Below are positions 15,481 to 24,036 of a stretch of DNA of 25,863 nucleotides, in pieces (positions within the stretch are counted from its first letter, which is position 1; the number at the start of each line of letters is the position of its first letter). The position numbers and the translations under genes are program-made. The stretch is from positions 1-25,863 of IMG/VR virus record IMGVR_UViG_3300044716_000416; one strand, 5' to 3'. Under the pieces are notes generated by a model. That model worked only from the letters and a program-made list of their open reading frames with translations, did not search any database and was not told where the DNA came from. This stretch comes from a virus.

Positions 15481-16181
15481 CAGTTCGTGGCGACGTTCAG
15501 GGCCTTCAACCCCTGACCATCCTGGACCTGTTTGTGTTCGACGCCACGGCCATCACTGGCAACCAGGATGACCTGTTGCATTGGCACGCGGGAACCACAT
15601 TCCAGGGTGAGCCTGTCTATTGGCAGGGCGTCCGTTACGAACCCATGCCCATTGAGGCGGAAGGCTTTGAAATCCCGTCCACGGGAAAGTTGCCACGGCC
15701 CAGGCTACGCGGCGCCAACCTTGGCGGCGAACTGGGCGCATACCTTCGCGCCATTCGTGACGGGTTGAAGGCCAAGGTGATCCGCAAGCGGACTCTGGCC
15801 AAATACCTTGACGCGGTGAACTTCCCCGAAGGCAACCCATCGGCGGACCCCAACGCCCATTTCCCCGACGAGGTTTATTTCGTCGCCAGGAAGACTTCCG
15901 AAAACCCCGTGTTCGTGGAAGTGGAACTGGCGGCGGCGTTCGACGTGGAAGGCATCATGTTGCCCAGGCGCCAGGTGTTGGCGTCCGTTTGCCCTTGGCG
16001 CTACCGTTCGGCGGAGTGTTCCTATGCCGGGCCGCCGGTCCAGGACGTGAACGGCAACCCCACCAACGACCCCGCAAAGGATCAATGCCGCAAGACCATG
16101 GCGGCGTGCCGTGTCCGCTTCGGTGAATATGGGGAACTTCCCTATGGGGCCTTCCCTGCGTCGGTTCTGGTGCGCGGATGA
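15477..16181 (+). CDS. minor tail protein L-like (tail tip, predicted iron-sulfur)
   Basis: A 234-residue homologue of lambda gpL, a tail-tip protein that connects the tube end to the central fibre hub. The N-terminal domain (TILDLFVFDATAITG) and the RPRLRGANLGG segment are typical. The C-terminal domain keeps four cysteines, Cys172, Cys181, Cys204 and Cys211 (CPWRYRSAEC and C-x6-C). In lambda gpL the equivalent cysteines bind an iron-sulfur cluster, so a cluster is likely here. It ends with the usual RFG...LPYGAFP motif. ATG 15477 and ATGA overlaps on both sides tie it to its neighbours. Normal length for the family. Confidence 0.92.
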   Translation: MTVRGDVQGLQPLTILDLFVFDATAITGNQDDLLHWHAGTTFQGEPVYWQGVRYEPMPIEAEGFEIPSTGKLPRPRLRGANLGGELGAYLRAIRDGLKAKVIRKRTLAKYLDAVNFPEGNPSADPNAHFPDEVYFVARKTSENPVFVEVELAAAFDVEGIMLPRRQVLASVCPWRYRSAECSYAGPPVQDVNGNPTNDPAKDQCRKTMAACRVRFGEYGELPYGAFPASVLVRG

Positions 16182-16882
16182 TTGAACTGTCTGACGAAAC
16201 CCTGGAAGACATTATGGACGCGGCTGGCGAAGCACAGCCCCGCGAAATGTGCGGCGTCATCGTTGAAGGCGGTGGGTTCATACAAATTCCGAACCGCGCC
16301 ACGGACGTGGACACGTTCGTCATGGACCGGCACGCCTTCGCCCAGGTGTCCAGGACTGCAAAGATCATCGCTATTGTTCATTCCCACGTCTTCCTTCCGC
16401 CGATTGCGTCTGAAGCGGACCGTGCCATGTGCGAAAAACTTGGATTGCCCTGGGTGATTGTGTCCTGGCCCACCGGCGCCAGGCGCATCATCGAACCAAG
16501 CGGATGGATGGCGCCCCTGGTTGGGCGTGAATGGGGTTGGGGTTCCCAGGACTGCTACGGCCTATTGCGTGACGCCTACAAGTCCATGGCCAATGTTGAC
16601 GTGCCGGACTTCACGCGTGACTGGATGTGGTGGGAAAGCGGCCAGGACATCATCACAGAAAACTTCCAGGCCGCCGGGTTCTTCCGTGTTGACGAAAAAC
16701 CCAAACACCTTGACGTTCTGATCATGCAAATCCACGCGCCCGTTCCTAATCATTGCGCCATCTTCATGGAGCCTGACGCTATCCTTCACCACTTGATGGG
16801 CCGAAAGTCAGTCCGCGAAGTCTATGGCGGCTTCTATCAGCGTTCCACGGTCCTTCACCTTCGCCACGAGTCCTTGGCATGA
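16178..16882 (+). CDS. tail tip peptidase K-like (JAMM plus NlpC/P60)
   Basis: A 234-residue two-domain protein like lambda gpK. Domain one (about 1-105) is a JAMM/MPN+ metal-peptidase: Glu23 in REMCG, then His68-Ser-His70, seven residues, Ser78, two residues, Asp81, the complete zinc motif. Domain two (about 118-230) is an NlpC/P60 cysteine peptidase-like module with Cys126 in WGSQDCYGLLRDAY and His192 in PNHCAIF as likely catalytic pair. The cell-wall-cutting domain probably helps cross peptidoglycan during entry, while the JAMM domain may act in tail assembly. Order L-K-I-J is exactly as in lambda. Confidence 0.93.
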   Translation: MIELSDETLEDIMDAAGEAQPREMCGVIVEGGGFIQIPNRATDVDTFVMDRHAFAQVSRTAKIIAIVHSHVFLPPIASEADRAMCEKLGLPWVIVSWPTGARRIIEPSGWMAPLVGREWGWGSQDCYGLLRDAYKSMANVDVPDFTRDWMWWESGQDIITENFQAAGFFRVDEKPKHLDVLIMQIHAPVPNHCAIFMEPDAILHHLMGRKSVREVYGGFYQRSTVLHLRHESLA

Positions 16883-17484
16883 TCAACGTTCACCTTCACG
16901 GCCCCCTGGCGGACAAGTTCGGCGGACTTCACGCGTTCGACATCAAGACGCCTGGCGAAGCGGTGGCCGCCCTGTCCGCAAACTATCCAGGTTTTCGCCG
17001 GGCGTTCTTTGAGTCGGCGGAATACTTTGTCATTGCGGATGGTGACGTTGTGACCGGCGAACTGGCCGCTACCGTGCCGTTGTCAAAGGAAGTCCACCTG
17101 GTTCCTAACATTGAAGGCGCGGCCTTCCTGGCGCCTGTGTTCATTGCGGTTGGCGCGTCCATTGGTGTGGGTGCCGTGGCGTCCCAGATCATCGGCGGCA
17201 TCATCATCACGGCGTTGATGGTTGGCGTGTCCATGTTGTTGTCGCCTAAGCCAAAGAAACCAACCAACGAAGCCCAGGAAAGCGCCAGGGACGAAAACTA
17301 CATGTTCAGCGGACCTGAAAACGTCACAGAACAGGGCGCCGCCGTCCCCCTAGTATATGGGCGTTGTTTCGTGGGTTCTGTTGTCGTTTCGGCTGGCCTT
17401 TCAACAAGTGATCAGTATTATTTCGGCGTGATCCCAACAATGGACACGATGAAAGTGGCAGGGCAAAGGGTGGTCCCGGCATGA
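16879..17484 (+). CDS. tail assembly protein I-like
   Basis: A 201-residue lambda gpI-type protein. Residues 1-75 resemble the ubiquitin-like fold expected in this family (MINVHLHGPLADKFG, then TPGEAVAALSANYPGF). Residues 82-121 are hydrophobic and glycine-rich, enough for two membrane-spanning helices (FLAPVFIAVGASIGVGAVAS and IIGGIIITALMVGVSMLL). The C-terminus carries LVYGRCFVGS, the conserved end shared with the adjacent J gene family. It is needed for tail-tip assembly in lambda but is not clearly retained in the virion. ATGA overlaps on both sides. Confidence 0.92.
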   Translation: MINVHLHGPLADKFGGLHAFDIKTPGEAVAALSANYPGFRRAFFESAEYFVIADGDVVTGELAATVPLSKEVHLVPNIEGAAFLAPVFIAVGASIGVGAVASQIIGGIIITALMVGVSMLLSPKPKKPTNEAQESARDENYMFSGPENVTEQGAAVPLVYGRCFVGSVVVSAGLSTSDQYYFGVIPTMDTMKVAGQRVVPA

Positions 17485-20400
17485 CCAACGAACTGACTAT
17501 TGCGGGTCATGGCGGCGGCAAGAAAAAGGGCGGCGGTGGCGCGGCCCGTCCTGGCGTTGAAGCCCCCAACACGTTGCGTTCCAGGCAATACGCCAAGGTT
17601 GTTGACCTATTGGGCGAAGGCCCGATTGACGGCCTGGTGGGTGGCGCCCAGGGCATTTTCTTTGACGGTTCGCAAGTCCAGAATGACGATGGCACCTACA
17701 ACGTCCGTGACGCCCAAATCACCTGGGTGAATGGCTACCAACACCAACCCCGCCTTCCCCACTTCAGCAATGCCGAAGCGGAGTCCGCCGTCAGTGTTCG
17801 GTTGCGGCACAACCAACCCGTGGTCCGCACCATCACGAACAATGAAGTGGACCAGTGCCGCGTCACCGTGTCGGTGCCGTCCCTGTCAAGGACCGACAAG
17901 ACCAACGGCGACGTGACCGGCGCCCAGGTGGTGTTCCTTGTTGAAGTCCAGGCGAATGGTGGCGGCTTCCAGGTTATAACGGACCATTACATCACCGGCA
18001 AAACAAACTCCCGCTATCAGCGTTCCCTGGTCTTCCGCCTTCCTGGCACAGGGCCGTGGGACGTTCGCCTCACACGCCTGACCGAAGACTCCCAGGTCCA
18101 GGAACTTCAAAATGACCTGTATTGGGACTCGATGACGGAAATCATCGAAACGCGTTTGTATTATCCGAACTCCGCCCTGGTTGGCGTGACGATTGACGCG
18201 GAACAGTTCAGTTCAATCCCAAAGCGTGTCTATGACGTGCGCGGACTCCTGGTCCGCATCCCCACAAACTATGACCCCATCCAACGGACCTACAGCGGCG
18301 TGTGGGACGGAACGTTCAAGTTCCAGTGGACCAACAACCCCGCGTGGGTTTTCTATGACCTGGTTCTAAATCCGCGTTACGGCCTGGGCGAGTTCATTGC
18401 CGAACACCAGGTTGACAAGTGGTCCCTGTATGAAATCGCCCGATATTGTGACGAACTGGTCCCAGATGGGCGTGGCGGACTTGAACCGCGTTGGACTTGC
18501 AATGTGGTTATTTCATCGCAACAGGAAGCCTTTGACCTGTTGCAGTCCATCGCGTCTATGTTTCGCGGCTTTTCTTATTGGGCGGGCGGTTCGTTGGTTG
18601 CCGTGGCCGACATGCCGAAAGACCCAGTGGGACTCTACACGAACGCCAACGTGATTGATGGCCTGTTCACCTATCAAGGGTCAGACATCCGCGCCAGGCA
18701 CAGTGTTGCCCTGGTGTCCTGGAATGACCCCACCAACCTGGGCGAACGCCGCGTTGCCTATGTGGATGACCCCGAAGCGGTGGCGCGTTTTGGTGTGCAA
18801 AAAACCGACATCATCGGCGTGGGTTGCACGTCCGAAAGTCAGGCCCACCGGATTGGTCGGTGGGCGTTGTTCACCGAACAAATGGAAAGTGAAGTTGTCA
18901 CGTTCAAAGCGGGCGTGGCATCGGCCTGGGCGCGTCCTGGCGACGTGGTGGAAATTGCGGACCGCACAATCAGCGGTGACCGCATGGGCGGGCGCGTGAT
19001 GAACGCGACACAGGCCGTGATCAACATTGACCACCCTGTCAACTTTGACCCAAACCGTTCCTATTGGTTGTCCTGTGTCGTTGGAGAAGGGCGTGTTGAA
19101 ACCAGGCCTGTGGCCGTCATCGGCGGTGAAACGCAACAGGTGATTGTGTCACAACCCTTTTCATTGGCGCCAGTCACGGACTCTGTGTGGGTTTTGACGG
19201 CGGATGATTTGCACCCAACAACGTGGCGCGTCATCACAGTCCGTGAAGAACCTGGCCCCATCTATGAAATCACGGCGGTTCGGCACAACCCTGGCAAATA
19301 TGCCTGGGTTGAATATGGCGTCCCCCTTCCTGAACTGGACTACAGCGCGATTGAGGTTTATCCGCCCGCGCCCAAAGACATCAAAGTCCAGGAAGAACTT
19401 TATCTGTTGTCACCAGTCCTGGTTGGTGTCCGCATTACAATTTCATGGCAAAGCACGGCACAGCGTTTTGAAGTTGGAGTCCGCCGTGAAGGCGGCGCCC
19501 TGGAAGTGATTGAAACGCCTGACACGTCACTGACCATTTCCACGCGTGAAGGGCGCCATGAAATTTCAATTCGCGCCATCAATTCCATTGGCCGCAAGGG
19601 CAAGCCTGGAACGTTGGTCCATTCTGTGATTGGCCGCCTGGCGCCGCCGTCTTGCCCCACGAACTTTTCCATTCAGGTTTCGGATGGCCTGGCCCACTTC
19701 ACCTGGGAAAGGACGCCTGACCTGGACGTGAAGGTGGGTGGCACGTTTGAAGTTCGCTATTCGCCCCGACAAGACGGATATACGGCCTGGGAAACGGCGG
19801 TTCCGGCCCTTCAGGCAATCCCTGGTTCGGCAACGTCCGTCGAAATGCCCTACCGCTCCGGCACCTATCTCATCAAGGCGCGTGACAGTTCGGGAATATA
19901 TTCTGACTGTGGCGGCGCCATGATCATTTCGGAATATGTGGACTCGCGCTATAGGGGTTTTATTCGCATTGCGGAAAGTCCCGACTGGTTGGGAACGTTC
20001 GACAATACGGAAATATATTCTGACAACAGGTGGCTCATCATTTCCGGCGGCGCGGCGCCTGGCGGGCGTGTTGTCGCGCAAGAATGGCATAGTGGCCGGT
20101 ATTATTTCGCCAACAAAATCGACATCAAAAAGAAATATCAGGCCCGCTTTGCCGTGGACGTGTTGGCCTTCCCTTGGCAGGAAGGTGACGCGTGGATTGA
20201 TACGCGGCCAGGTCTTGTTGATGACTGGCAAGACTGGGATGACGTGGCGGCGGGTTCCGCCGGATTGGTGAATGTCTATATCCGCACCACCGACGATGAC
20301 CCCGCATCGTCTGAAGCGGTTTGGAAAGAATGGTCCCGGTTCGTTGCGGGTGAATATATCGGGCGCGGCTTTGAGTTCATGGTTGAACTTTCGGCTCCAC

Positions 20401-20684
20401 CCGCTTCCAACATTGGTGTGGAAGAACTGGCCGTCATCGCTGAATTGCGCCGACGCCATGACAGTGGTTCGGACTTGAGCTACACGGGCGAAAAGAAAAC
20501 TGTGACGTTCAACGAGGTGTTTTACTTTGCGCCATCAATCAGCGTGACCCTGGAAGAGGCTCAACCTGGCGACAACTGGAAAATCACCAACAAGACGCCC
20601 GAAGGTTTTGACATTGAATTCTTCCAAGCGGACGGCACGCCAGCAAACCCGCGCCAGTTCGATTGGATGGCAAGCGGCTATTGA
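17481..20684 (+). CDS. host specificity / central tail fibre protein J-like
   Basis: The 1067-residue hub and tip protein, similar to lambda gpJ. After a glycine/lysine-rich start, NTLRSRQYAKVVDLLGEGPI and FFDGSQVQNDDGTYNV are the standard J opening. WDGTFKFQWTNNPAWVFYDL, YGLGEFI, SLYEIARYCDELVPDGRGG and FRGFSYWAGGSLVAVADMP (about 275-380) are strongly conserved hub motifs. Residues about 640-850 look like two fibronectin-III-type domains. The C-terminal 200 residues are fibre-like and should carry any receptor-contacting part. It is slightly shorter than lambda J (about 1130 residues), and the end differs from the usual tip. It follows the I-like gene by an ATGA overlap. Confidence 0.95.
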   Translation: MTNELTIAGHGGGKKKGGGGAARPGVEAPNTLRSRQYAKVVDLLGEGPIDGLVGGAQGIFFDGSQVQNDDGTYNVRDAQITWVNGYQHQPRLPHFSNAEAESAVSVRLRHNQPVVRTITNNEVDQCRVTVSVPSLSRTDKTNGDVTGAQVVFLVEVQANGGGFQVITDHYITGKTNSRYQRSLVFRLPGTGPWDVRLTRLTEDSQVQELQNDLYWDSMTEIIETRLYYPNSALVGVTIDAEQFSSIPKRVYDVRGLLVRIPTNYDPIQRTYSGVWDGTFKFQWTNNPAWVFYDLVLNPRYGLGEFIAEHQVDKWSLYEIARYCDELVPDGRGGLEPRWTCNVVISSQQEAFDLLQSIASMFRGFSYWAGGSLVAVADMPKDPVGLYTNANVIDGLFTYQGSDIRARHSVALVSWNDPTNLGERRVAYVDDPEAVARFGVQKTDIIGVGCTSESQAHRIGRWALFTEQMESEVVTFKAGVASAWARPGDVVEIADRTISGDRMGGRVMNATQAVINIDHPVNFDPNRSYWLSCVVGEGRVETRPVAVIGGETQQVIVSQPFSLAPVTDSVWVLTADDLHPTTWRVITVREEPGPIYEITAVRHNPGKYAWVEYGVPLPELDYSAIEVYPPAPKDIKVQEELYLLSPVLVGVRITISWQSTAQRFEVGVRREGGALEVIETPDTSLTISTREGRHEISIRAINSIGRKGKPGTLVHSVIGRLAPPSCPTNFSIQVSDGLAHFTWERTPDLDVKVGGTFEVRYSPRQDGYTAWETAVPALQAIPGSATSVEMPYRSGTYLIKARDSSGIYSDCGGAMIISEYVDSRYRGFIRIAESPDWLGTFDNTEIYSDNRWLIISGGAAPGGRVVAQEWHSGRYYFANKIDIKKKYQARFAVDVLAFPWQEGDAWIDTRPGLVDDWQDWDDVAAGSAGLVNVYIRTTDDDPASSEAVWKEWSRFVAGEYIGRGFEFMVELSAPPASNIGVEELAVIAELRRRHDSGSDLSYTGEKKTVTFNEVFYFAPSISVTLEEAQPGDNWKITNKTPEGFDIEFFQADGTPANPRQFDWMASGY

Positions 20685-20696
20685 CGGAGGAACACG

Positions 20697-21482
20697 ATGC
20701 CCCAAAGCGATTATGTGGTTGACAACGGCACCGGCGCGTCCGTGCGGCGTGACATTAACGTCCACCTGTTGGCGATTGCCACCAACAACAGTGGGCCGGT
20801 TGAACCGGCGACTCCATACCCTGGCCAGTTGTGGTTGGACACGTCCTACGGCGTGAACGGGTTTGTGAAGTTGCGCGACCAGGCCAACAGCGCCTGGATT
20901 GAATTGTTCGACGCGGACGCGGGTGGTTTCTATCCAAAGTCAGGTGGAGAAATCACCGGCGAAGTCATCGTGAAAGACCCGAACGGTTGGTCAGGCGTGA
21001 AGTTGCAGAACACCGCCACCGGCAACGAAGTGTGGTTGCACGGCATGGGCACCAGTCTTGAGACCGTCAATGAATTCCGCCTGGCGTTCATCACCCAGGC
21101 CATGAAGGACGCGGGCCTGGATCGTGGAGTCATCGGATCGCCTTTCGTCTTCAACATGCAAACGGGCGTTGCGACGGCAACGGGCGACTGGGTGACCACA
21201 TCGGACCGGCGCGTGAAGGAAAACATCCGCGCCATCCCTGACGCCCTGGAACGCGTCTTGGCGATGGCGGGCGTGTTCTTCACCAGGAAGGACACGGCCA
21301 TCCCTGGCGCGGGCGTCATCGCCCAGGACATTGAAAAAGTGGCGCCTGAACTAGTCACCGAAACGGACGGCATCAAGGGCGTGAACTATGGCGGCCTGGG
21401 CGGCTATTTCATCGAGGCCATCCGCGTCCTGAACGAACGCATTGAAAGCCTGGAAGCCCAGTTGAAGGACGCCAAGGCATGA
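20697..21482 (+). CDS. tail fibre with C-terminal S74 self-cleaving chaperone domain
   Basis: A 261-residue fibre. The N-terminal part includes PGQLWLDTS (about 42-50), a motif seen in fibre and tip-attachment proteins, and a GGEITGEVIVKDPNG fibre repeat. From about residue 167 (TTSDRRVKENI) the protein is an S74/intramolecular chaperone domain: VFFTRKD, GAGVIAQDIEKVAPELV, KGVNYGGL and a final coiled coil (AIRVLNERIESLEAQL). In this family the chaperone trims itself off just before a conserved serine, here Ser169, after helping three fibre chains fold. The mature fibre would therefore be about 168 residues. GGAGG lies 8 bases before ATG 20697; the gene overlaps adhesin B by ATGA. Confidence 0.92.
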   Translation: MPQSDYVVDNGTGASVRRDINVHLLAIATNNSGPVEPATPYPGQLWLDTSYGVNGFVKLRDQANSAWIELFDADAGGFYPKSGGEITGEVIVKDPNGWSGVKLQNTATGNEVWLHGMGTSLETVNEFRLAFITQAMKDAGLDRGVIGSPFVFNMQTGVATATGDWVTTSDRRVKENIRAIPDALERVLAMAGVFFTRKDTAIPGAGVIAQDIEKVAPELVTETDGIKGVNYGGLGGYFIEAIRVLNERIESLEAQLKDAKA

Positions 21483-22180
21483 CCGACAAGGCCGACGCCA
21501 GGCAAATTCCCACAGGTGCCATCGGTTTGAATGACATCGTGGCGGAATTTTCCGGCACGTTGCCCCATGGCCTTACAGAGTATACTCGCGGCGGTGCCCA
21601 TGTGCCGTCCAACGCCTGGGGAAACATCCCCAGTTCGGCGCCGATTGGGATTGCCCAGTTCCGTGGCGCCGTTCGTGAGTTTGTCTATGAACAGACGGGC
21701 GACTGGGTGGACCCTGGTGACCTTCGGTCCGTGTTCAATTCCACCTGGTTTGACCCAGGCACAACGCCAGTCCGCTTCCGTTTCATCGTTCGCGGGCGCA
21801 TCGCCGCCAGCACGCCTGACCGCCACGCCCTTTATGTCGGCGCCTTTCCGGCGGGTTCGACGGTGACCATCGAAAACCGTGGCGAAATCTACGGCGCGGG
21901 CGGGCGGCCAAACGGCGGTTGGGGTTCAGGTTGCATTGCGGCCCATCACGATGGGTTTGAGACGGTCATTGAAAACTTCGGGCGGATTTGGGCGGGTGGC
22001 GGCGCCGGTGGATATGGCGGCGCGGGCGGCGGCGGCTATTACCAAAACACCTACACGGTGGAAGTCCAACTGGGCGCCGGAACGGGCGCATCCACAAGCG
22101 CCTTCGGCAGTGCGGCTTGCACAGTGTCTTGCACAACACCATTCGGCGGGAGCGCCTGGTGCGCGGGGAGTTGTTATTGA
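21479..22180 (+). CDS. glycine-rich tail adhesin B, N-terminal frame
   Basis: A 233-residue adhesin, a diverged copy of the first half of adhesin A. It shares an opening motif (PTGAIGLNDIVAEFSG), a beta-helix-like strand (AGSTVTIENRGEIYGAGG, then ETVIENFGRIWAGG) and a polyglycine run (AGGGAGGYGGAGGGG). It stops inside the cysteine-rich segment (CTVSCTT ... WCAGSCY) where adhesin A reads on. The rest of the adhesin lies in the overlapping -1 frame starting at 22180. Either the two parts are made separately and assemble, or a one-base change has split one gene. Confidence 0.8.
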   Translation: MTDKADARQIPTGAIGLNDIVAEFSGTLPHGLTEYTRGGAHVPSNAWGNIPSSAPIGIAQFRGAVREFVYEQTGDWVDPGDLRSVFNSTWFDPGTTPVRFRFIVRGRIAASTPDRHALYVGAFPAGSTVTIENRGEIYGAGGRPNGGWGSGCIAAHHDGFETVIENFGRIWAGGGAGGYGGAGGGGYYQNTYTVEVQLGAGTGASTSAFGSAACTVSCTTPFGGSAWCAGSCY

Positions 22181-22563
22181 TGGCGGACACAAATGGCGGC
22201 TTTGCGCCGCGTTACATCATCGTTTGTTATGACTGCCGACGCAACGAAACACGCGTGGACACCATCTACACCAACGGCGGCGCCGGTGGTGCCGGTGGGT
22301 GGGGCGTGGGTTGGAACAACGGTGACCCGAACCTGGGGCGCCAGGACGGTTTCCCCCCGAACACAAACGCGGGTTGGGGCGGGCGCGGCGGCTATGGCGG
22401 CGCCTATGGAGCCCGTGGCGAAAACGGCCAACCAGGTGGCGGCGGCAACAATGGCGGCGGCGCCGGTGGTGGGTCTGGTGGTGAACCCGGCCCCTATATC
22501 AGCGGCATTGGGCGGGTTCGTTTTGTTGACAATACGGGCGATTGTCGCGGGAGGGTTGAATGA
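22180..22563 (+). CDS. glycine-rich tail adhesin B, C-terminal frame
   Basis: A 127-residue protein that starts at ATG 22180, overlapping the previous stop as TGATG, with GGGGAG at 22165-22170 as a fair ribosome binding site. It begins with the end of a cysteine-rich segment (YIIVCYDCRR) and continues with a glycine-rich tail that parallels the end of adhesin A: GVGWNNGDPNLGR here against GIGWNNGDTANGR there, and GGYGGAYGARG against GGYGGAWGTTG. So it corresponds to the second half of one adhesin. It is in the -1 frame relative to the first half. It could be a separate subunit or the tail of a frameshifted gene. Confidence 0.75.
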   Translation: MADTNGGFAPRYIIVCYDCRRNETRVDTIYTNGGAGGAGGWGVGWNNGDPNLGRQDGFPPNTNAGWGGRGGYGGAYGARGENGQPGGGGNNGGGAGGGSGGEPGPYISGIGRVRFVDNTGDCRGRVE

Positions 22564-22745
22564 TTGCGCCGGAAGACGTGCGGAAGGCACGCGTGGAAAT
22601 ATGCCTGGCGTGTCCGCACCTGAAGAAAGGACTCATCTTCCGGTGTGGGAAGTGTGGTTGCGTCATCAAGGGCAAGACGGCCCTGGCGCGTGAGTCTTGC
22701 CCTGATGATCGTTGGCCTGTTCATGTGGGCATTGTTGGCCAATGA
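22560..22745 (+). CDS. small zinc-ribbon protein 1
   Basis: A 61-residue cysteine-rich protein, with GGGAGG about 6 bases before ATG 22560. Cysteines are placed as ICLACPHL ... CGKCGCVIKGK ... CPDDRWP, giving C-x2-C, then C-x2-C-x-C, then C, a compact zinc-ribbon pattern. Small proteins of this type are frequent in tailed phages, but I know of no established function. A second copy with the same pattern lies at 24033-24200, after the endolysin. It overlaps the holin start (ATGA). Confidence 0.85.
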   Translation: MIAPEDVRKARVEICLACPHLKKGLIFRCGKCGCVIKGKTALARESCPDDRWPVHVGIVGQ

Positions 22746-23419
22746 TGGACGAACCAAAGGCACCACCACCACCGCCGAAGGCACCACCGGCATCGCCACC
22801 GAAGGTCCAAGGCCCCACCGATTACGCCAACATTCTGTTCCGACTCCTGGAGTTCGTGGACAGTCCCTTCAAGTTGTTTGTTGTCACCTTGCTGGCAGTG
22901 TTGGGCTATTCCGGTTTCTTTTTTCATTCAAACTACCAAATGATTTTGGCCGTCTATCACAAACAACTTGAACTCCCGAAACTGAACTCGTCGCGTTTCG
23001 ATGACGTGGCCGCCATCGCCATGCGTGAAACAAAGGCGGACATTTTAGTCATCTTCAAAGTTGACCCCATACTGAACAAGCGAGTGGTGGAACGGGCCTA
23101 CCAACGCGAAGGCGGGCGGGAAGCAAAGGTTGAAGGCGTTGACGTTGGCCTGTTCACGTCGAACCAAGCCAACAACCAGGACGTGGTGGCACTCCTGGCG
23201 TCTGAAATTCCGTGTGGCGACTATCGGCGCCCGCAATCAGAAATTGGCCTTTGGTATATGGCCAAGGGCATCACCTACACATGCCGCGTTTCGGTTCCGC
23301 CGGAAATCAACCAGTTCATCGGGCAAATCACCCTGGGCTGGAAAGTCAAACCAGAAAACCTGGACTACATCCGCGACATCTTGACGGTGGCGGCGGGTGC
23401 TATCAGCAAGGAAAAGTGA
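22742..23419 (+). CDS. holin, T4 gpT-like
   Basis: A 225-residue membrane protein with the layout of T4 holin T (218 residues). A proline-rich cytoplasmic start (PPPPPKAPPASPP) leads to a short DYANILFRLLEFVD segment, then one membrane helix (about 43-61, FKLFVVTLLAVLGYSGFFF). A long periplasmic domain follows. Two cysteines there, Cys158 (EIPCGDYRR) and Cys181 (YTCRVSVP), are well placed for a disulfide like the one in T4 T. The end QITLGWKVKPENLDYIRDIL parallels the T4 C-terminus. It would form the lethal membrane hole and release the endolysin encoded next. Start is ATG 22742 or the adjacent ATG 22745. Confidence 0.85.
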   Translation: MMDEPKAPPPPPKAPPASPPKVQGPTDYANILFRLLEFVDSPFKLFVVTLLAVLGYSGFFFHSNYQMILAVYHKQLELPKLNSSRFDDVAAIAMRETKADILVIFKVDPILNKRVVERAYQREGGREAKVEGVDVGLFTSNQANNQDVVALLASEIPCGDYRRPQSEIGLWYMAKGITYTCRVSVPPEINQFIGQITLGWKVKPENLDYIRDILTVAAGAISKEK

Positions 23420-23427
23420 GGTGGCCA

Positions 23428-24036
23428 ATGTTGATCAATGTCGAATATCTAGTTGAAGCCGGACTCTGCAAATCCAGTGAAGCGGAAAAGTGGGTTGAAC
23501 CCATCAACGCCGCCATGGAGCGTTTTGAAATCAACACGCCTGAACGCGTGGCGGGTTTCCTGGCGCAATGCGCCCATGAAAGCGCCCATTTCGCCCGCAC
23601 CACCGAAAACCTGAACTATTCAGCGGACGGGTTGCGGCGCGTGTTCCCAAAATACTTCCGCGACGTTGACGCGAATGACTACCACCGCCAGCCTGAGAAG
23701 ATTGCAAACCGCGTCTATTCATCGCGGATGGGCAATGGCGACGAAGACAGTGGCGACGGTTGGCGCTATCGCGGGCGCGGCCTGATCCAGTTGACGGGCC
23801 GGTCCAACTACTCCGCCCTGGCGGCGGACATTGATGTGGATGTGGTGGAAGACCCTGACCTGGTGGCGGAACCTGAACTGGCGGCCCTATCGGCGGCCTG
23901 GTTCTGGTGGAAGAACGGGTTGAACAAGTTTGCCGACGCCCAGGACATCGTTGGCATGACCAAACGCATCAACGGCGGCACCATTGGCCTGGAAGAACGG
24001 CGCCACCTGTATCACCGCGCCCTGGCCGCCGCATGA
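23428..24036 (+). CDS. endolysin, family-19 glycoside hydrolase (chitinase/lysozyme type)
   Basis: A 202-residue muramidase-like endolysin of the GH19 family. VAGFLAQCAHESAHFARTTE at 41-60 holds the likely catalytic acids, Glu51 (HES) and Glu60. LNYSADGLRRVFPKYF, the WRYRGRGLIQLTGRSNY strand and the terminal TKRINGGTIGLEER are standard. It would cut the sugar backbone of peptidoglycan. No signal peptide is visible, in agreement with release by the holin just upstream. ATG 23428 is chosen because GAGG lies 7 bases before it; the longer upstream frame is antisense-free but overlaps the holin and lacks family similarity. Confidence 0.93.
   Translation: MLINVEYLVEAGLCKSSEAEKWVEPINAAMERFEINTPERVAGFLAQCAHESAHFARTTENLNYSADGLRRVFPKYFRDVDANDYHRQPEKIANRVYSSRMGNGDEDSGDGWRYRGRGLIQLTGRSNYSALAADIDVDVVEDPDLVAEPELAALSAAWFWWKNGLNKFADAQDIVGMTKRINGGTIGLEERRHLYHRALAAA

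Noticed and set aside
19566-20459. Long leftward open frame (297 codons) inside the J-like gene, and other long antisense frames (for example 7625-8413)
   Set aside because: They lie entirely opposite strongly supported genes, have no family-like features, and arise from the GC-rich codon pattern, in which antisense frames stay open by chance.
21479-22563. Diversity-generating retroelement acting on the adhesins
   Set aside because: No reverse transcriptase gene, template repeat or adenine-specific variable pattern was seen in the window; the divergence of the two cysteine-rich segments does not need it.
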